A stretch of 64,000 nt of DNA from Lates calcarifer (lineage: Eukaryota; Chordata; Actinopteri; Centropomidae): assembly GCF_001640805.2 (NCBI RefSeq), contig NC_066843.1, positions 6,215,688 to 6,279,687 on the forward strand, given 5' to 3'. Numbering within the stretch: position 1 is the first letter of the stretch; each line of letters begins with the position of its first letter. This document shows positions 23,601 through 38,600 of this stretch, one piece after another. The notes beneath the pieces were generated by a model. It did not search any database and was not told where the DNA came from. It saw only the letters and a list, made by a program, of their open reading frames with translations. The position numbers and the translations under genes are program-made.

Positions 23601-26600
23601 AGAACCTTCAGAGCAACTTAAGAACTAAATCTGCGTTTTGACTGAGGGGACCTGAGACGAAATTTAGATCCTATATGATAGTTCCATGTGCAAAAAAAAG
23701 TCCCTGGTTCTGGAGCTATTTGAACAGACCATCGCTGATTGGTCAAAGACACCGCAGCTGCTTCAACTTGTATACTGCTGGATATTTCTTGATGTTTACT
23801 GATGTTAAAACAAAATTAAAATTAGGCTTTTTTGTCGACTTCCTTACTATCTTCAAGTGGCAATGAGGATAAAAAGTGAGTGAGGAAGAGAAATACAACA
23901 ATTAGCTGATAGCATTGCGGTGGTTATATTCTAAAACAACCATTAAACATTCAGCAAATCATCTTCTGTGGAAGCATGCTCTGCAGTTTTTTGGAACCTT
24001 TTGATTCAGTCATTAAATCCAATTCAAACTGAGTCATGCAACAATAAAGACAAAGATAAACATGACGCTGCTGCCATCATTTAATTTGCTTAATGTTTCC
24101 TTCTTCAGATGTGGTAGAAACGTGAATGTGTGAGGTTTCTAGTTTAGTTCCTGAGTTAGTTTCCCTGGTTCCATAGTTCCTTAAATCTTTTGTCATCAAA
24201 AAAAAAGACTGTCAGTCCCAGTCACAAAAGGCTGCCAAATGACCCAGAGGTGCTCCTACAGCTCTCGTGTTATTACAGGGAATGCAACACTTACCGAGGG
24301 GGGAGGAGACTCTCGTCCGATCAGAGGCGTGTTTTCACAGCGCGAGTTCTGGAAGTTGGCGTTCTGAGCCCTGTTGAATTACGCACACAGTGAGATCAAA
24401 CACAACAAGCACACAAGTACAGTGTAAATCCCTACACGCTGCTTTCCAGATGTGAAACAATATACTGTACACATGAAACTCTCCAAGTCAGTTTTCAGCA
24501 TACCAATACAGAGTCACGCTCTGGGGGCATCCCCCCTCCTCTCACGTTCCCTAACACTGGGCTTCACTCACGAGAGCTTTGGGTTTCACAGGCATCACAA
24601 CTGGAGAGCAACAGCTGTATCTGCTGGCCACTGAATGACTCTCTATAGGAGAACTAAGCTTCTCTCTGGGGACGCATAAACTGACTCATGAGTACATGAA
24701 GCATCTAATATCAGTCACTGTAAACAGCCCAGCCTATGCTGTGAAAATAAATTATCTGCCACTTCTGCCTTTCACTTAGTGCTGCTTTCAATTCAAGTTC
24801 ACAATAGTGTGAAGCAAGTGGTGACTTACATGTACTCTGTAACAGGTGCGTTGCTGACGGTGTGGGCGGCAGCGGGGATGGAGGTCTCACTGCCATAGCT
24901 GCTGCCACAGCTGTACAGGCTGGGCATGTGGACCCGGTACAGGTTATCATGGTTTTGCCTTCCTCCGTGGCTCAGAGACTCGTCCTCGCTGTCCTCATCG
25001 CTCCTACAAAACACACAGCGCCAGCACTGTAACACCACCACCAGAGGGAACCCCTGTCCTAACTGACTGACGACACAGGAGCATAAAAATGCCACGTGGT
25101 CACGTTTTGTGTTTATTCTCAGTCATGTTTCAATTCAAATTTCATCCCTGCCTGAGGGGGAGAAAACCAGATGAATTCTCTGCTGTTTGAAGCCGAGACG
25201 AGGCTAATTTTCCACTGACCTTAATGGACTAAACAGAGACTGTAAAAATAGGCTCGAGTAATTGATTCAATTTCTACAGGAAATTTAAAAGCCCTAATTT
25301 TGCATCAGCATAATAAAACCATTTGCTTACTGTCAAATGAAGACAGAATCTACTTTTGCAGAAATAATGTGATTCCACTTGCTTCTTTTCAGACAATGAG
25401 GCTGAAATACTGTGGGTCAGATAACAATACTGGGCAGAGCAAAAACACTGACATCATGGAGCATGTCCCCCTCTAGTGTTCATGGCTTGCACAGGCTATT
25501 TCCTACATATCTAAACCATGAGATCATAGAATTACATTTAGTGCATCTTAAAACATTTTCAATATGCATATCAGAAAAAAGTGACACACTCATGAATTCA
25601 TTAATAAAACTAATAAAGCCCTAGAAATGTTCATGTTCGATATAAAACATCTTAACGATAACTTGTCATTTCAAGCTGTAATTCCAGATGAGGAGAAAAG
25701 AATTTGCTTGAATGCATCATTACAAAAGTACAGCAGAACAAGCTTAGCAGCAACCACTGAGAGAAACAGACTGGTAGTGTGTAAGCCTTTGCTTTATAAC
25801 AGGAAGCTCCAGCTGAGATCAAACTGATCAACATCCCCCCCAGTGGTAAGGGGGGGGGGGTCAGTTAATTATGTGGTGCAGCTGAGCTGACGGCTGCGCC
25901 TGGAAATCCACTTTCCTTGTAGCCATCCTGCAATCCTTATCTGCTGCTGATAGGACAAAGAAATCATTCTGATTTCACCCCTCTGCTGCTGAAAACGACA
26001 CCAGCTCAGGCTGTAATGATAGATTTAGGCCAACTCGGCACAATTAGGGGGGATAACAGGAAGTTATCTATTTGAGGAAGCAGCTGGAGCCTTCTGGACT
26101 TGTCCCGGTGGTAAACGCAGCCGGTCTTTGAACAGCAAACAAACACAAGTCTTACACAAAAATATTCATGTTTTCCTATCTGTGTAATTTTCTTTTCTGA
26201 ATGGCTGTCTGCTTCATTCCCATGATGTGTAAAAACAAGAGGGTTAGAGGAAATGCTCTGAAACCATAATTAATTGATAGGCTTATCCTCTTAAATTATT
26301 TCTCACTGTATACACACAGCCCTGCACACAAAATCAGCTTAAAAGCTTTTACGCAGGTTCCTATGTGGTGGTGAAGTGAAGTGGGCATTCTATAGGGCAG
26401 CGGTGGATGTCTTACCTCTTGCCCCGCCAGGTGTGAGGCACGCTGCAAACTATGGAGCTGAACATGAGAGCAGTGACGAAAGAGAAGAGCACAAGGTAGA
26501 TGAGGCCCTCCAGTCCATCATAACACAGACCTGTCATGGCCTGGACGTAGTCCTGCAACAAGGGGAAGGCACAGATTTTATTGTGGCATGTATAAACACA

Positions 26601-29600
26601 TCTGTGTCTACATTCGAGGATCTAAAGCTTTTTGACAAACGCAGCATAAGAAGTAAAAAGCTAGAGTTGCTGTTTTTAACTTTCAGCATGTGGATTGTAA
26701 GAGGGTCTTTTAAATGCATCCGCTGTGATTTCCCATTTAAAGTAGGTCAAACCAATGAGCTCACAGTTGGCAAACTACAAGGAAGACAGTGCAGTTTTAC
26801 CCTGGCTTGGAAAGAAGCACTATGCTGCACATTATCATGACTGAGAATCTCTATTTTGTATGCACTGCACAGTAGAAGCACATTTCATATTCGACTGAAG
26901 ATGCTCTGATTCTCATGAAATAATAAGCTCTGGCATGACAAAGGGGCAGAGGATGGAGCAACTAGGAAAGAGCTCCACTTGCTCACGTGTGCACTTTGGA
27001 ATTTGGAAGCCACTGAGGGACAATCCTCCAAAGCATAGCCATAGCCAAGTAGTTATCATTCAGCCAGCTTCATAAATGGTCCAGTGCCAGCATCAATTGG
27101 ACAAGAACTCGCATACAGGAAAGCAAATGTTATTTATGGTGACAGGTGTAGCCAGCTGCACAAGCATAAAAGAGGGGTTGCTTTGTACAACTAAGCTGCA
27201 CTACAAGGATGTCACAACAAATCAATCCCCTGGGCCCATTTTCATCAGACGTGCAGCGACTCTACAGTCTTGTCTTGTAAGTGTTCTCTGTCCCCGCTTA
27301 CCATGTGCAGGCTCCGACAGTCCACCAGTGCAGTGAGCTGATGTAGGCTGATCTCTGTGGTGTTCAGTATCCCCTGGATCTCCTCCAAACTTCCCTGGAA
27401 ACAAATGAGGAAAAAGCACTGTTGAAAAAGGCTTAACTTGAAATACAACTTTGGCACCTTTGTACACTTGGACACCATGACCAACCATAATAACGGCACT
27501 GGAAAACAGAATAACTTAGAACAATTCTCACCATCTCTGTTTCAAAAACACAACTACAGTAAGCTGCAGTTTCCTACTCCTGCCTGTGGTTTAAAAAGTC
27601 AAGAATAACAGAACCTGAACAACTGTGAAAAGGAAGCAGGTGAAAATCTTTAAGCTATGATTAATTCACTGATTATCCAGTCTCTGCTCATTTATCAGGG
27701 ATGTGTCTTTCATCAATACACAACAGGACATGGCGGGCTCCAGCTGAAAAAGCAGATTTTTGTGTCTGATACATTTTAATGGACCGTCCTCCTTCTTCCT
27801 CCTGTTCTCATTACGGCTTCAGCAGAAAATACATCTGATTACTTGATAGACACGTTTCCACAACCTCAGCACATTTTTTTTCCGTGCGGGTATGTGAAGT
27901 GAAATACGCCTCTCTCTATTCCCAATGTCAGCTCCCATTTGTGCCTCTGTCTGCACAGTGTAAGGACCGGCGTTGGACAATACTGCAGTGTTGTATTGAC
28001 AAGGGCCAGTGAAAGCTTCGTGCAGCTAAATGGACATAATGCATGTCCCAGGTGGGCTGTCAGCAGATCGTTATGTGGACAGGTGCGCCTCACTTCTCTG
28101 CAGGTCAGTCGTTTGGGCCCATTCACTGTGATATTCTGTCGTCACAAATGGTACAATAGTGCAGGAAAGCTTGTGGCCTGGGAGTTGGGGTGGGGGAGTA
28201 ACAGATAACCTGTAATGTGCCATTTCTAGTAAAGAGTGTATTGATGGGGCTGGAAACGTACCTTAGTTTGCTTGTACTCTCTGGTTGCAGAGCGCAGCAG
28301 TTCGGACACATCATCCTGCATCTCCACCAAAGCTTTGTGGCTCCCGGAAAGCTTCTGAAATAAAGTAGAAATACTGTAGCAGCACAGCACATCTCAACAG
28401 TATTTTTTTTTTTCCATCATTACCAAGAACCTTCAGTTGCCATCTCCCTTTTGTAGTCACTTAGAGGTCTAGTGAAAGCATGCTGGCAGTTTATAGATGT
28501 GAGCTGAAAGACTTAATATGTATATAGCTTCTTTTTCTATATAGTTGTACTAACAATAGATGCCTAGACTTCAGCAGCACTCAGAAGTTTTGATTTATTC
28601 ATGTGGCTTGAAGGATAAAATGTAGGTAGTCCATTAAAGCAAACTATAGAGTCACAGTAAAAGTGGCATTCTACTTTAATATAACATCACTAACACACAT
28701 AATCTGAAGCAGGCGCATGCTATCAGCACAGACACAGAGGAAAAGCTGCTCTACATCAGTTTTCCTGCTGGCAGAATGGGAAGTATTGTACTACTGCATG
28801 GGAAAAAAGTCCTCAATTGAGGCAATGGGAGTGACTCATTGTGCCCACTTGAATTCTTACTAGTTCTAAGGTCATACATCATGCAGTGGATATGTCTATA
28901 ATCTTGTGTCTACTGAGATTTGAGGATTGTATTGCATCATGTTCAAGCTATTAGCCAGACATGATCTAATAACTTTAGAAGAGAAAACTGGTTTGATTTT
29001 ACATGTTAAAAGCTCAAACAAGCAGAAACAATTTTAGTAATATATGCAACAAACCTGCTGGAAGGGGTTGGTTTGTTCCACACTGCAGCTAAGGTAGTAC
29101 TGCAGGATTTCTGTGAGTAAAAGGACAGCAGGAACAGAACAGAATGTATTATCAAAGCCACATAAATTCAAATGTAGAATAGTAATTTATTGATCCTTGA
29201 CAGGAAATGTGAAAAAACAGCCCAGCATCTTCAAATTACTTTTGTCCAAACAATACAAAGAAACTCAACTTAATACCAGACAAATAAATCCTCAAACCCT
29301 CAGACAAGTCCTCACACTTGAGATACTGGAAAAGTAAATCTTTGGAATTTTTGCTTCAATAAAGACAAATTTTTTCAGTTCTATTCCCATTTTAAAAAAG
29401 CCCACCCAAACAACAGCCAAGCTCAGGAGATGTAAAGCTTGTTTTGTTTGTGAAATCTCAACTGCATCACTGTTGTATTTGAGGAAAAGGGCTTTGAAAA
29501 GCTGAGAAGGGGAACTGTGGTCAAGGCTTAGTACACAGTGATTATGTTTACAAAAAGATGTTTATGTACATATCCAGCAGTTACAGAGCAACCTTATCAT

Positions 29601-32600
29601 TCAATCCAATATTCACTCTACCAGCTACTCAGGGAAATATCTGTCTCTTAAGCTTCTAAATGCTCCGCTACATTACAGTTAGCTTGTGGCTAAACAGCTC
29701 AACAGCTAAACAGTGAGTTGAAAGCTCACTATAAAGCTCTGTAAAGTCGAGGGGAGCTGCAGGTTCAGGTGATAATATAGCCACTGTGAGAAAACATAGT
29801 TATGTTTGTTAGTTCTGCTAGCTCTTATTTTACACTGCACTGTGCTTTGCCTGCCCCGACTCACTGCTTCAGCTACTACTGCTTTGTTCTAGGAAAGAAG
29901 CCAGGAGAAATTTAATTTTATTTTCTACCTCTGTCTTGTCATGTTCCCTGCTGCCCTATTAGAGCTTGGCTGCTGCTGTAACTGTGCACCCACTGAGCTA
30001 ATCCTGAACTCTGAGGTGAAATGTTCCAAAAGAATAAAGTTCACATGTGCTGTAAGAGTATGAATGAATTAATGTTTTTCCCTTGACACAAGCACAAAAC
30101 ATACAGCCAGTAGGAGGCTTAGGTATAACCCTTCTTACTGCAGAGCCTCCTGCAAAACACCACAAACAGCGGTTACATCATTTCTGGAGGTATTGTTAAA
30201 TTACAACATGACCAAACTTGCAGGCTGCCCACAGTACACCATAAACCAAAGCAAGGTTTTGGGCTTTCACATGCTATTACTATAGACTTCAATTATTACT
30301 TCTAAACCACAGGAGCGAGTAGGAGTCGATGAGAAATCCTTTATGCTGTGATCGTGTGTCTAGAAAGCTACAGTGATGTCCACAAATACAAGCTGTGAGA
30401 ACACCACCGCCGACCTAACACATGGTGCGAGTGACGTCCACATACTGCTGTGTCAGGAGCTTCTTTCCCACACAGCTGAGCATGAGGGAAGAATTTCCGG
30501 TGCAGAAAAGTACATGTTAAGCAAGCTTCTGCTGATCCAACTCCCATACATACGCCCACACACATTAATGTCAGGGAAAGCTGATTTCCTAGAGTGTGAC
30601 TTTTGGTAGTGGATGGAAATACTGATGGCTCATCATGGGGCTGGGGTTAGTTTTTGTGCCACTTGATATCAGTTCTATTATTTCTTTTGCCACTGTTCCA
30701 CACAGGAGAAAATGAAGATTTGTATTATATTGTATTGTTCTGTTGTACGCTCAGACTCATTATCAGTGGGCACATGTGAGCTCGCTTATTGGACAGAGAC
30801 TTGGCAGCACATCATCCCAGCAGGTTAAAAATTTTGGCAGGGTTGGGGAGTCAAAACAAATCTGGTTCCGGTCCCTGGAGCTTCACATAAAATGCTCTCT
30901 GATTATTTTGTTATCATAGGTTTTCCGAGCGTGAGGAACTGCTGGCTACAGTGTGTCAACCAAACTGAACAAGCAAATGTTCTGGAGAGAGACTGGCCTC
31001 TGAATAAATACTTAAATATAGATGTTTCTAAAGTCTGTGTTGTGGAAAAAAAAAATCGGCATAATTTTTAAGAGATGGCGCTCGTGTTTGTCTCTGCTGC
31101 TGCAGCTAAGTATTTCACAAATCAGCAGAATTCCAGAGAAATGCAAAAGATTAACTCTCACTCTCTGTTTGGATTGAAACCATGTGTCTTATATAATTAC
31201 ACAATGAGGAGAAAGCAGTGGAATGAAAAATAACAATCAGGGTTGTTGAAATGATACTGTTTGGGAAAACATAACAGCCAACCAGGGGGAGGAAAGCAAT
31301 AAATTCAGAGTAGTAATAACACACTTGGTGCTATCGAGAGGTTTGTCTGGTGCAATTTCAGACAGGCAAGAGCTGAAAAAGGAAAATATACTACAACCAA
31401 GTGAGGGGTTAACTTTCCAAGGCACATAATATCTTGAGGAATCTAAATCAACTAGTGCAGATTTTTATTAAAGACTTAATTCATTCGATGAAATAAATAA
31501 GTATTTCTTTGAACTGCTGAATAATTAACATGTGTCTCAGAGGGAAAAAATAGAACAGAAAACCCACATAATGCATGAATCAGCCCCGAGGCAAAATACA
31601 GCTTTGTAGCTGCAGAATAATACAGTCCAGTGCATGGAATAAGTTGGTGCTCGTGGATCAGATGAACCATAAAGCCAGCATTTACAGCTGATGCTCTCAC
31701 TTCTGCCCAAAAGCTTAGATTATGTATTCAGCAATCACCATGTTTTAGCATGAGAGGACACGAGAAAAGACAAATTCTGAAACTGTTGCTGAAAAAGGAG
31801 TTCCTGCGTTTTTATTTCTATTTTCCCATTTGTTTTTTCCAAGAATGGAAGAAGGATGCAGGAAATATACTGTCTCTGATCTGCTCTTATCTCCGTTGTA
31901 CACTCTACTTCACACACGCACCAACCCGAGGCACAATTTTTTCCTCTTAAACACATCCCATCATGGGACAGATTGAGCAATTACTAAAACGAGACGTGCC
32001 AGAGAGGCTTTTGTAGTGTTTGAAAAGGCAGCCCATTGCCCTCATGACCCTGCTGCAGATGTGGCAGTAAATTTACAGGCTTTTTATCGGCCATGAACAA
32101 GACCAAGCCCTGCTCTTCACAACAATGTCGTCTCACTGCTGCACAATAAAATGTCCTCCGCAATTGTGGATGACTAATATTCATCGTCTAAAGGGCTGAC
32201 AGAGTGAATACAAAACCATCTCTTTACAACACGCTTATGAATGATACTTAAGCGTATGTGATTCATACCTTGATTGATGACCCCATACTGGTCTGCCACT
32301 TTTGTGACATACGTGTCGGGAGCAACACAGAAGTCACTGGAGGTCTAGAAAACACAAGGAAAACACAAAGAAGACACAGTTACAGTGACATTTTCACTTC
32401 ATGTTGACAACAATGAAGTGAAACTGCGTCACAGATGCGACGCTGAATGCACAACATTGATCACAGCTTTAAAAACACCTTTACAATGTGACAGGCTGAC
32501 TGTGTCTCAGCTGAGAGCAGGCACACAAACTAAATTAAGCACATTTAGGTGTGAAGTCTGATTCATCTGCAGGGGAGGAAATCCTCCACATGAAAATTCA

Positions 32601-35600
32601 ATTTGCATAAATAAAGATTTGCATTCATCAACATCTTTCATCATCCTGGAAAATGAACTTAAAAATGCCTGTTTGAATTAAGTCATAAAGAAAAACAAAG
32701 CTTCTGGATCTATGCTGTTGTAGTCTAGATTTATGAGGTTTTTGTCCTCATGTGGCAGCTAAATTAGCTGCTATGGCCCTCAGAGGACAAGGGGTGCAAT
32801 ATTATGTCTACAGAACTAATCCCGGTTGTTTTTACCTCTGAGCACAGGTCTTAATCACCATCATTAGAGTTGGGGATTTCTAGAAAATGCTGATTGACCA
32901 GAAAAATAAACCCTCTGTATTTAGCAGTATAGACCAATAGAACAAATGTAAGAGTTATACTAATGTATAATGGTCATAAATATAATTTCAACAAGAACAC
33001 ATTATTTAAGGTAGCATTTATAGCCTAGCTTCATCCAAATGTTTCTATTTTTATGTTCACCCAGTGTGTTTCAATACACATTTTGTAAATATTCAACTGA
33101 TTACGTGAAATAAAATTCCCCTCCAGGGCCAAATTCTATAGTCATTGACTGTGCACACAAAAATTGTGTTATCCAATTATACGCAGTGAACTGTGCAGCT
33201 CTACCTGGAAAACAGGATCATGCTCTGATGGAGACACTTACTGCAGAGATGGCCAACTCCAGCCCCAGAGAAACCCAGCTGATTACCAGAGCCACCACGC
33301 CAAACAAGCACACCCTGGGGAGACCAAGAGGAGGTGTGAGGCTTAAGTACCTTTAACCTGCAGTTTCACTCATATAAAATACAGCGTAGAGGGAGACATG
33401 TTTAAGCTAATTAAGTTGGTCTTTCAGCATGTGTCAAGCCTTGAGATATTTCATGTTAGACCAGTGATTCTTTGTAAGTAAAACATTAGTTTAATCTCCA
33501 AACACTGGGTAGAATCACTGTGACAAGTGATTCACTGTTTCAAGAGATCTTATTTTTATTTTTAATAAGCCATATATTTTGAATATTTCCTGTTGTCTTT
33601 AGTCTTCTACAGTTATAACCTGAATATCTTTGGGTTTTGGACTGCTGGTTGGACTAAACAAGACAACTGAAGTCTTGGGCTTTAGGAAAGTGTAAAGGCC
33701 ATTTTTCACTTCATTCTCAAATTGTACAGACCAAACAACTAATCCATTAACTGAGAAAATAAAAACACAGATGAATCAGTAATAGAAATAATCTAAAGCA
33801 AGAACATAAGGAGAGGAAAGGGTAGGAGCTCTGAAGGCTCATCAACAGACTCACACCACATACCACATGAATTATTTAAGTTAAATGAAGATAAATAGTG
33901 ATGTGGTGGAAAACTAAAGGGAATATGTGGTATGAGAAAATAAAAGCTTAACAAACTATTGATTCTACCACAGGGGAATATAAGATTGCCCATATCTGCC
34001 ATTAAAGGAGAAAACTGATTAAAAAATCACTAAGTTATGTGATGATTTTATGTTAATGTCATTTTCTCTGCAGTACTATATTTTTAGTGTCAATGATATG
34101 CAGGAGGCCTATTTTATAGCTGCTCTATTTAGTACAAAAAATAAAGGTAGTACCCAATAAAAGAAGGACAAACCTGTGGAATTAAACATGCCACAAAATT
34201 CCATTGGCGATCATCAAAATACTGAAGATATAATGATGTGATGCTGCTGCTAAATGAATTGTGACGAGGCTGATACTTTATGGAGCATGAATTCATCCTG
34301 ACTAAACTGTGATGACAAGGTGGCTCTAATGAGTCGGGGGGCTTCATGAGCAGTAATTGCCATTCACTCTGTGCCCAAGAGCTAAAATTATTTCCCAGGG
34401 CAGAAATCATTTTCCCTTAAGTGCTCTTGTGACCATGAGCTTGTGATGAGACTCACCCTATAAGTGTTCCCTTGGAGTTGCGAATGAGGCCAAACAGCAC
34501 CAGAAGGCAGATGAGGACATCGAACAGTAGCAGGCCTATGTAGCCCAGCCACCTGTGAAGACAAATGTCATTAACAACAAATGGCCATGAGCAGCACAGC
34601 GAACCATCTCTTAATAGAGCTCCATCTTAAAAGCAATAACAATGATTTTTACTAAGTTGGATTTTTCATCATATAAATCATTACATAGACTGTTTCAAGA
34701 ATTTCTTTTAACATTGTTCAAGAGGATGCCAGAATTTGCAGCCTGTACCACTACTAAAAACACAGTGAACCACTTGCATATTTATAATTTTGGGCGTACG
34801 TGTAGGCAAGCTCAATACAGCCCAGAGGGATTACAATAACACTGTCTTCAATATCTTTCTAACAAACCTCTTGGTAAGTCAGCTGCCTCCTCTTCCTACT
34901 TTGGATTCACTCAGACATTTCAATGTGGAAACATATCCAATGGAGCGATGTTGGACACCGCTGTCTCACCAGGGAGAAGACAGGCTAACTCTCAACCTTA
35001 CCACAATATATGAACTCAGAGATGAGTGACAGTCCAGTCTTCCTAGGGATGTAAATTACTGAAGGAGTGTGTGTCTGCATAGAAAGTTTAATAAAGAGTT
35101 GGCAGGACATGAATCATCATCTGTTGTTGTTGCGTACAATGCTCATCTGTTTGTTAACACTGCAGCTGCTGCCACTCCTAACTCTGCTGCACCAGACAGG
35201 AGCTGAATATGAGATTTCTTTCTGTGGTATTATTCTGTGTGTCACTCTTCTGATCTGTATGAATGATGCTTTGACTCCACTATTAGAGCCTTACCTGTAC
35301 CAGTCATACAGCTCAATCTTGCCGGCCAGCTCGTCCAGGGAGATGTTGGTGTTGTCCCAGAAGGGAATCTCCACCATCTGTCTGACCAGCTCGTCCAGCT
35401 GGCCCTGCAGCTTTTGGATGATGGACAGGTAGTCTGCATGCTGCGCATACTGGCCCTCAAGCTGTTGCAGATTGTCATCTACCGTCTGGTTCAATGAGGA
35501 TGTACCGTCATACACCTAGAATCACCGCAGGGACAATCACGGTCAGGACTGAGCTCAGAGAAGAAAAGGGGATTCACTACAAAGCTGTAGTGGCAGAGGA

Positions 35601-38600
35601 AACCAGGGCTGCTCATGGCAGAAAGGTGATGAATTATTTAACATGTTGGTATAATTTGTGCTTTCAGTCTTACCAGCTTCTGCACTCCAGTGATTGTGCG
35701 GTTAGCATGGCGCAGGGAATACGTCAGCCGGTTCACTCCATCACAAGTCTCGCCGTTCCCATAGAAACCCACAGCAATGCCAGCGCTGAGGGGATACAAA
35801 AGGGAGGGAGGGGAGATAGGGTGGTGAGGGGGAGGGATTAGCTAAAAAAGACACAGAGAGGAGACAGAGAAGAGTGCGAGCGAGGGGGACAGCGAGGCAG
35901 TGAGGGAGGCGTGTGAACTCCACATTAACCCTGTCGGCCCAGACCCCAGTCAACAGGCTCCTTTCAGCTCCAGCAGAAAGACCCCATACAGAACCATGGA
36001 AACACAGAGGAATGGACCAGCTATGCCCCCAAACCCTGCACTATGGTTGACAAAGGCTGTACTGAGGAAGCTCTCATTTGCACAGACAGGCCTCAGGTTG
36101 CAGAAAAACAGTTCTAGCAATTGCACAGGAAACAGTTTCTATAGGTACACTGACAGGAAAAACATTTTCACAATATTGTAAAATATTCACACAATTTATT
36201 TTCCTGCAATTTGCAATCTTTTGTCTTCATATATAGATGAGAGTTGAAGCTATTCACAGTAATATTGCTGTGTGTGTTCTCTCTATTGCAGTAACAAAAA
36301 TAAACTCCCTTTCTCTGCTCTGAGAAGCAATTTGAAGAGGGAGGGCTCAGTGCTGCTATCTCTTCCTGTGTTGCAGCTGTTGGTCTTCTTGTTAACTTCC
36401 CTGCAATGCCTTAGTGGATTTTATCAAGTGGGATGATGATAAGTGAATCACTCCAAACTAAGCCAAAGTCTAACGGCGTTCAGTTAGACATCAGTGGGTT
36501 TTCCAATTCCTGGAGGGCTGCTAATCTCTTCCACTCACACTCTGCAGTGTGAAAAAGGTGAACAGGAGCAGTGTCACAGCAAAAAATAAAACCAACTTCC
36601 CTGCTGCGATGTACAACTGTGGAAACTCTGCACTGCTCATTCTACATTGTAGAAAACAACACTACAAATACACATAAAACTTAACTAAACAAAAATGAAT
36701 TAACTTAGTCTTGATATCCTTAAAAGAGGTGCAATGCTTTGTTCAGTGATGTCAAATGCGCACCCATCATCAAAATACAAAAGCAAAACAAAACAAAGCA
36801 CAGAGATGTCTCATCTCTCCAACTTGGTTTTACTTGCTTTCACTAAAACACATTTGTGCGTGGGTACAAGCACACGCTGATACAGTGATTGTAATGCAGT
36901 TCTTGTACTCATCAGGTCCCCAAGCTCTTTGTGCTACCCTGAATCGACCGTGATGGCTCTCCAGTGGCCCATCAACAGAGGGTGGAAAACAGGAAACAAA
37001 TGCAGTGTACAGATAGAGAGCATGTCCAGATGGTACAGTTCTCACATTATCTCCTTCAAAAATAAAAATAACAAAGCATAACACTGAAGCCAATGTATAT
37101 AGCATTCCTATTGTACTTAAAGTATACACACATGCAAATATACATTAACTCAGCATTACTGTACAGTCCCAACAGAGTGTTTTTGTGACTGCTATGATCC
37201 AAAATACATGAGTATGTAACAGTTCTCTCTGAAAAAATATGAGATAATTTCAATTTCACAATAAAATAATAGTGCTGTCAGTCTGAGTATTAGTTCTGCC
37301 TTAGATGCTCATTTTAGGGTAATTGTTATGCTGAAATGTAGTCATTTTTCAACTTTGCAAGTATCTTCTTTTAATTTGGCAATTTCTTGTGAAAATACTG
37401 AACAGACTGAACAAAATCTCAAACCTATTTTTGGTTAGTTTTTGTGCCCTTGGGGAAAGAGAGGCAGGCTGTTTCAGGCTGGTTCTTGCCTCTCTCTGAA
37501 TCTCCTGCTTTTTGTAGATTTGGTGAATGCTATTTGCAGAGAATGCAAGACAGTATGCATCTGATCTGATTATTTACTCATGAGCTCTGGTTGCCTTCTT
37601 TGCTTTGTTGCTGTTGAGATCTTACAAACACATGCAGCAGGACACATCAGGTGACCTTGAGGAAGTTTCATTCTATTTCTCACATCATGCTCAAAATATC
37701 AGTAAGAGTTTAAATACAGATTCTCTGGAAGCTACAACATTCAGATTTTTTTTTCCAGTTTCAGGATAAAAGGAAACTCGACCTTGTGTTAAATGAACAA
37801 CTGTGCTTGGGGACCCAAAAACATATACTGACTCTTCACCACTGTGATCCTGCGTTTTACACTCACCTGCAGACAAGTGTTGCTATGATGACACACCAGG
37901 CCGTGCAGCAGCAGTCAGCGTTGGGCTGCTCCACATTTTTATTCCGCCGGCAGCACAGCCAAATGGAGTAGAACAGCAGAAACAGGAGGTCCAGGGCCAG
38001 ACAGGCGAGCGCCACACCTCCCAATAACAGGATGGACTGATGGATAGAAGAAGAGAGTTATGGAAATTTCACTGCTGATACCACTTGCATGTCAATAACA
38101 GTGGGGATAATGGCCTTCCAGAGTTTCCCACAGAGAAACATCACAAAGTATGCTTGAAGAACTGAGAGCAAAACACATTGCCTTTCATGCTTTACATTTG
38201 TCTTCTTCTCTATACAAACTTTTGTTGATTTGAGCAACAAAGCAGTTTACAGTCTCGCCCTTTGTCCTAAATGAAACTGAAGGTAGGATTTGTCTACAGG
38301 TTCCCTGGAACACGCACTATAATCAGGAAAAAACATCTATGAAATAAGATCTTTCCATCATCTTTCCTTGTGATTTCTAAATAAAAGAAAAGGAAAAGCG
38401 GCTTTTGATTTTTATGAAGCACAGAACAGCCTGTTCGTTTAAGCACAATAAATACAGAGCTAATTGCAGACTTGATCTCCCAGGACAACTGAAAAAAGCC
38501 ACAATGAAAGGGTTCTTTTAAGTGGGAGAGAGGATTAAAAAATACTGAGTGAAAAAATGCAGAGATAAATATTCCCTGAACAACTCTAAAAGAAAAGGCT

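Larger units (their letters stand above)
20718..24294 (-). other. ttyh3: ttyh3 intron 13 (last intron, 3.6 kb)
   Basis: No coding sequence seen. It holds two probable transposon remnants (22993-23223 and 23560-24185) and a purine-rich, G-rich block at about 22380-22600. It separates the PPPS and Y residues of the C-terminal PY motif. Confidence 0.75.

Noticed and set aside
26376..26840. 154-codon open frame on the plus strand
   Set aside because: It covers the antisense of ttyh3 exon 11; the minus-strand reading has conserved tweety sequence with matching splice sites.
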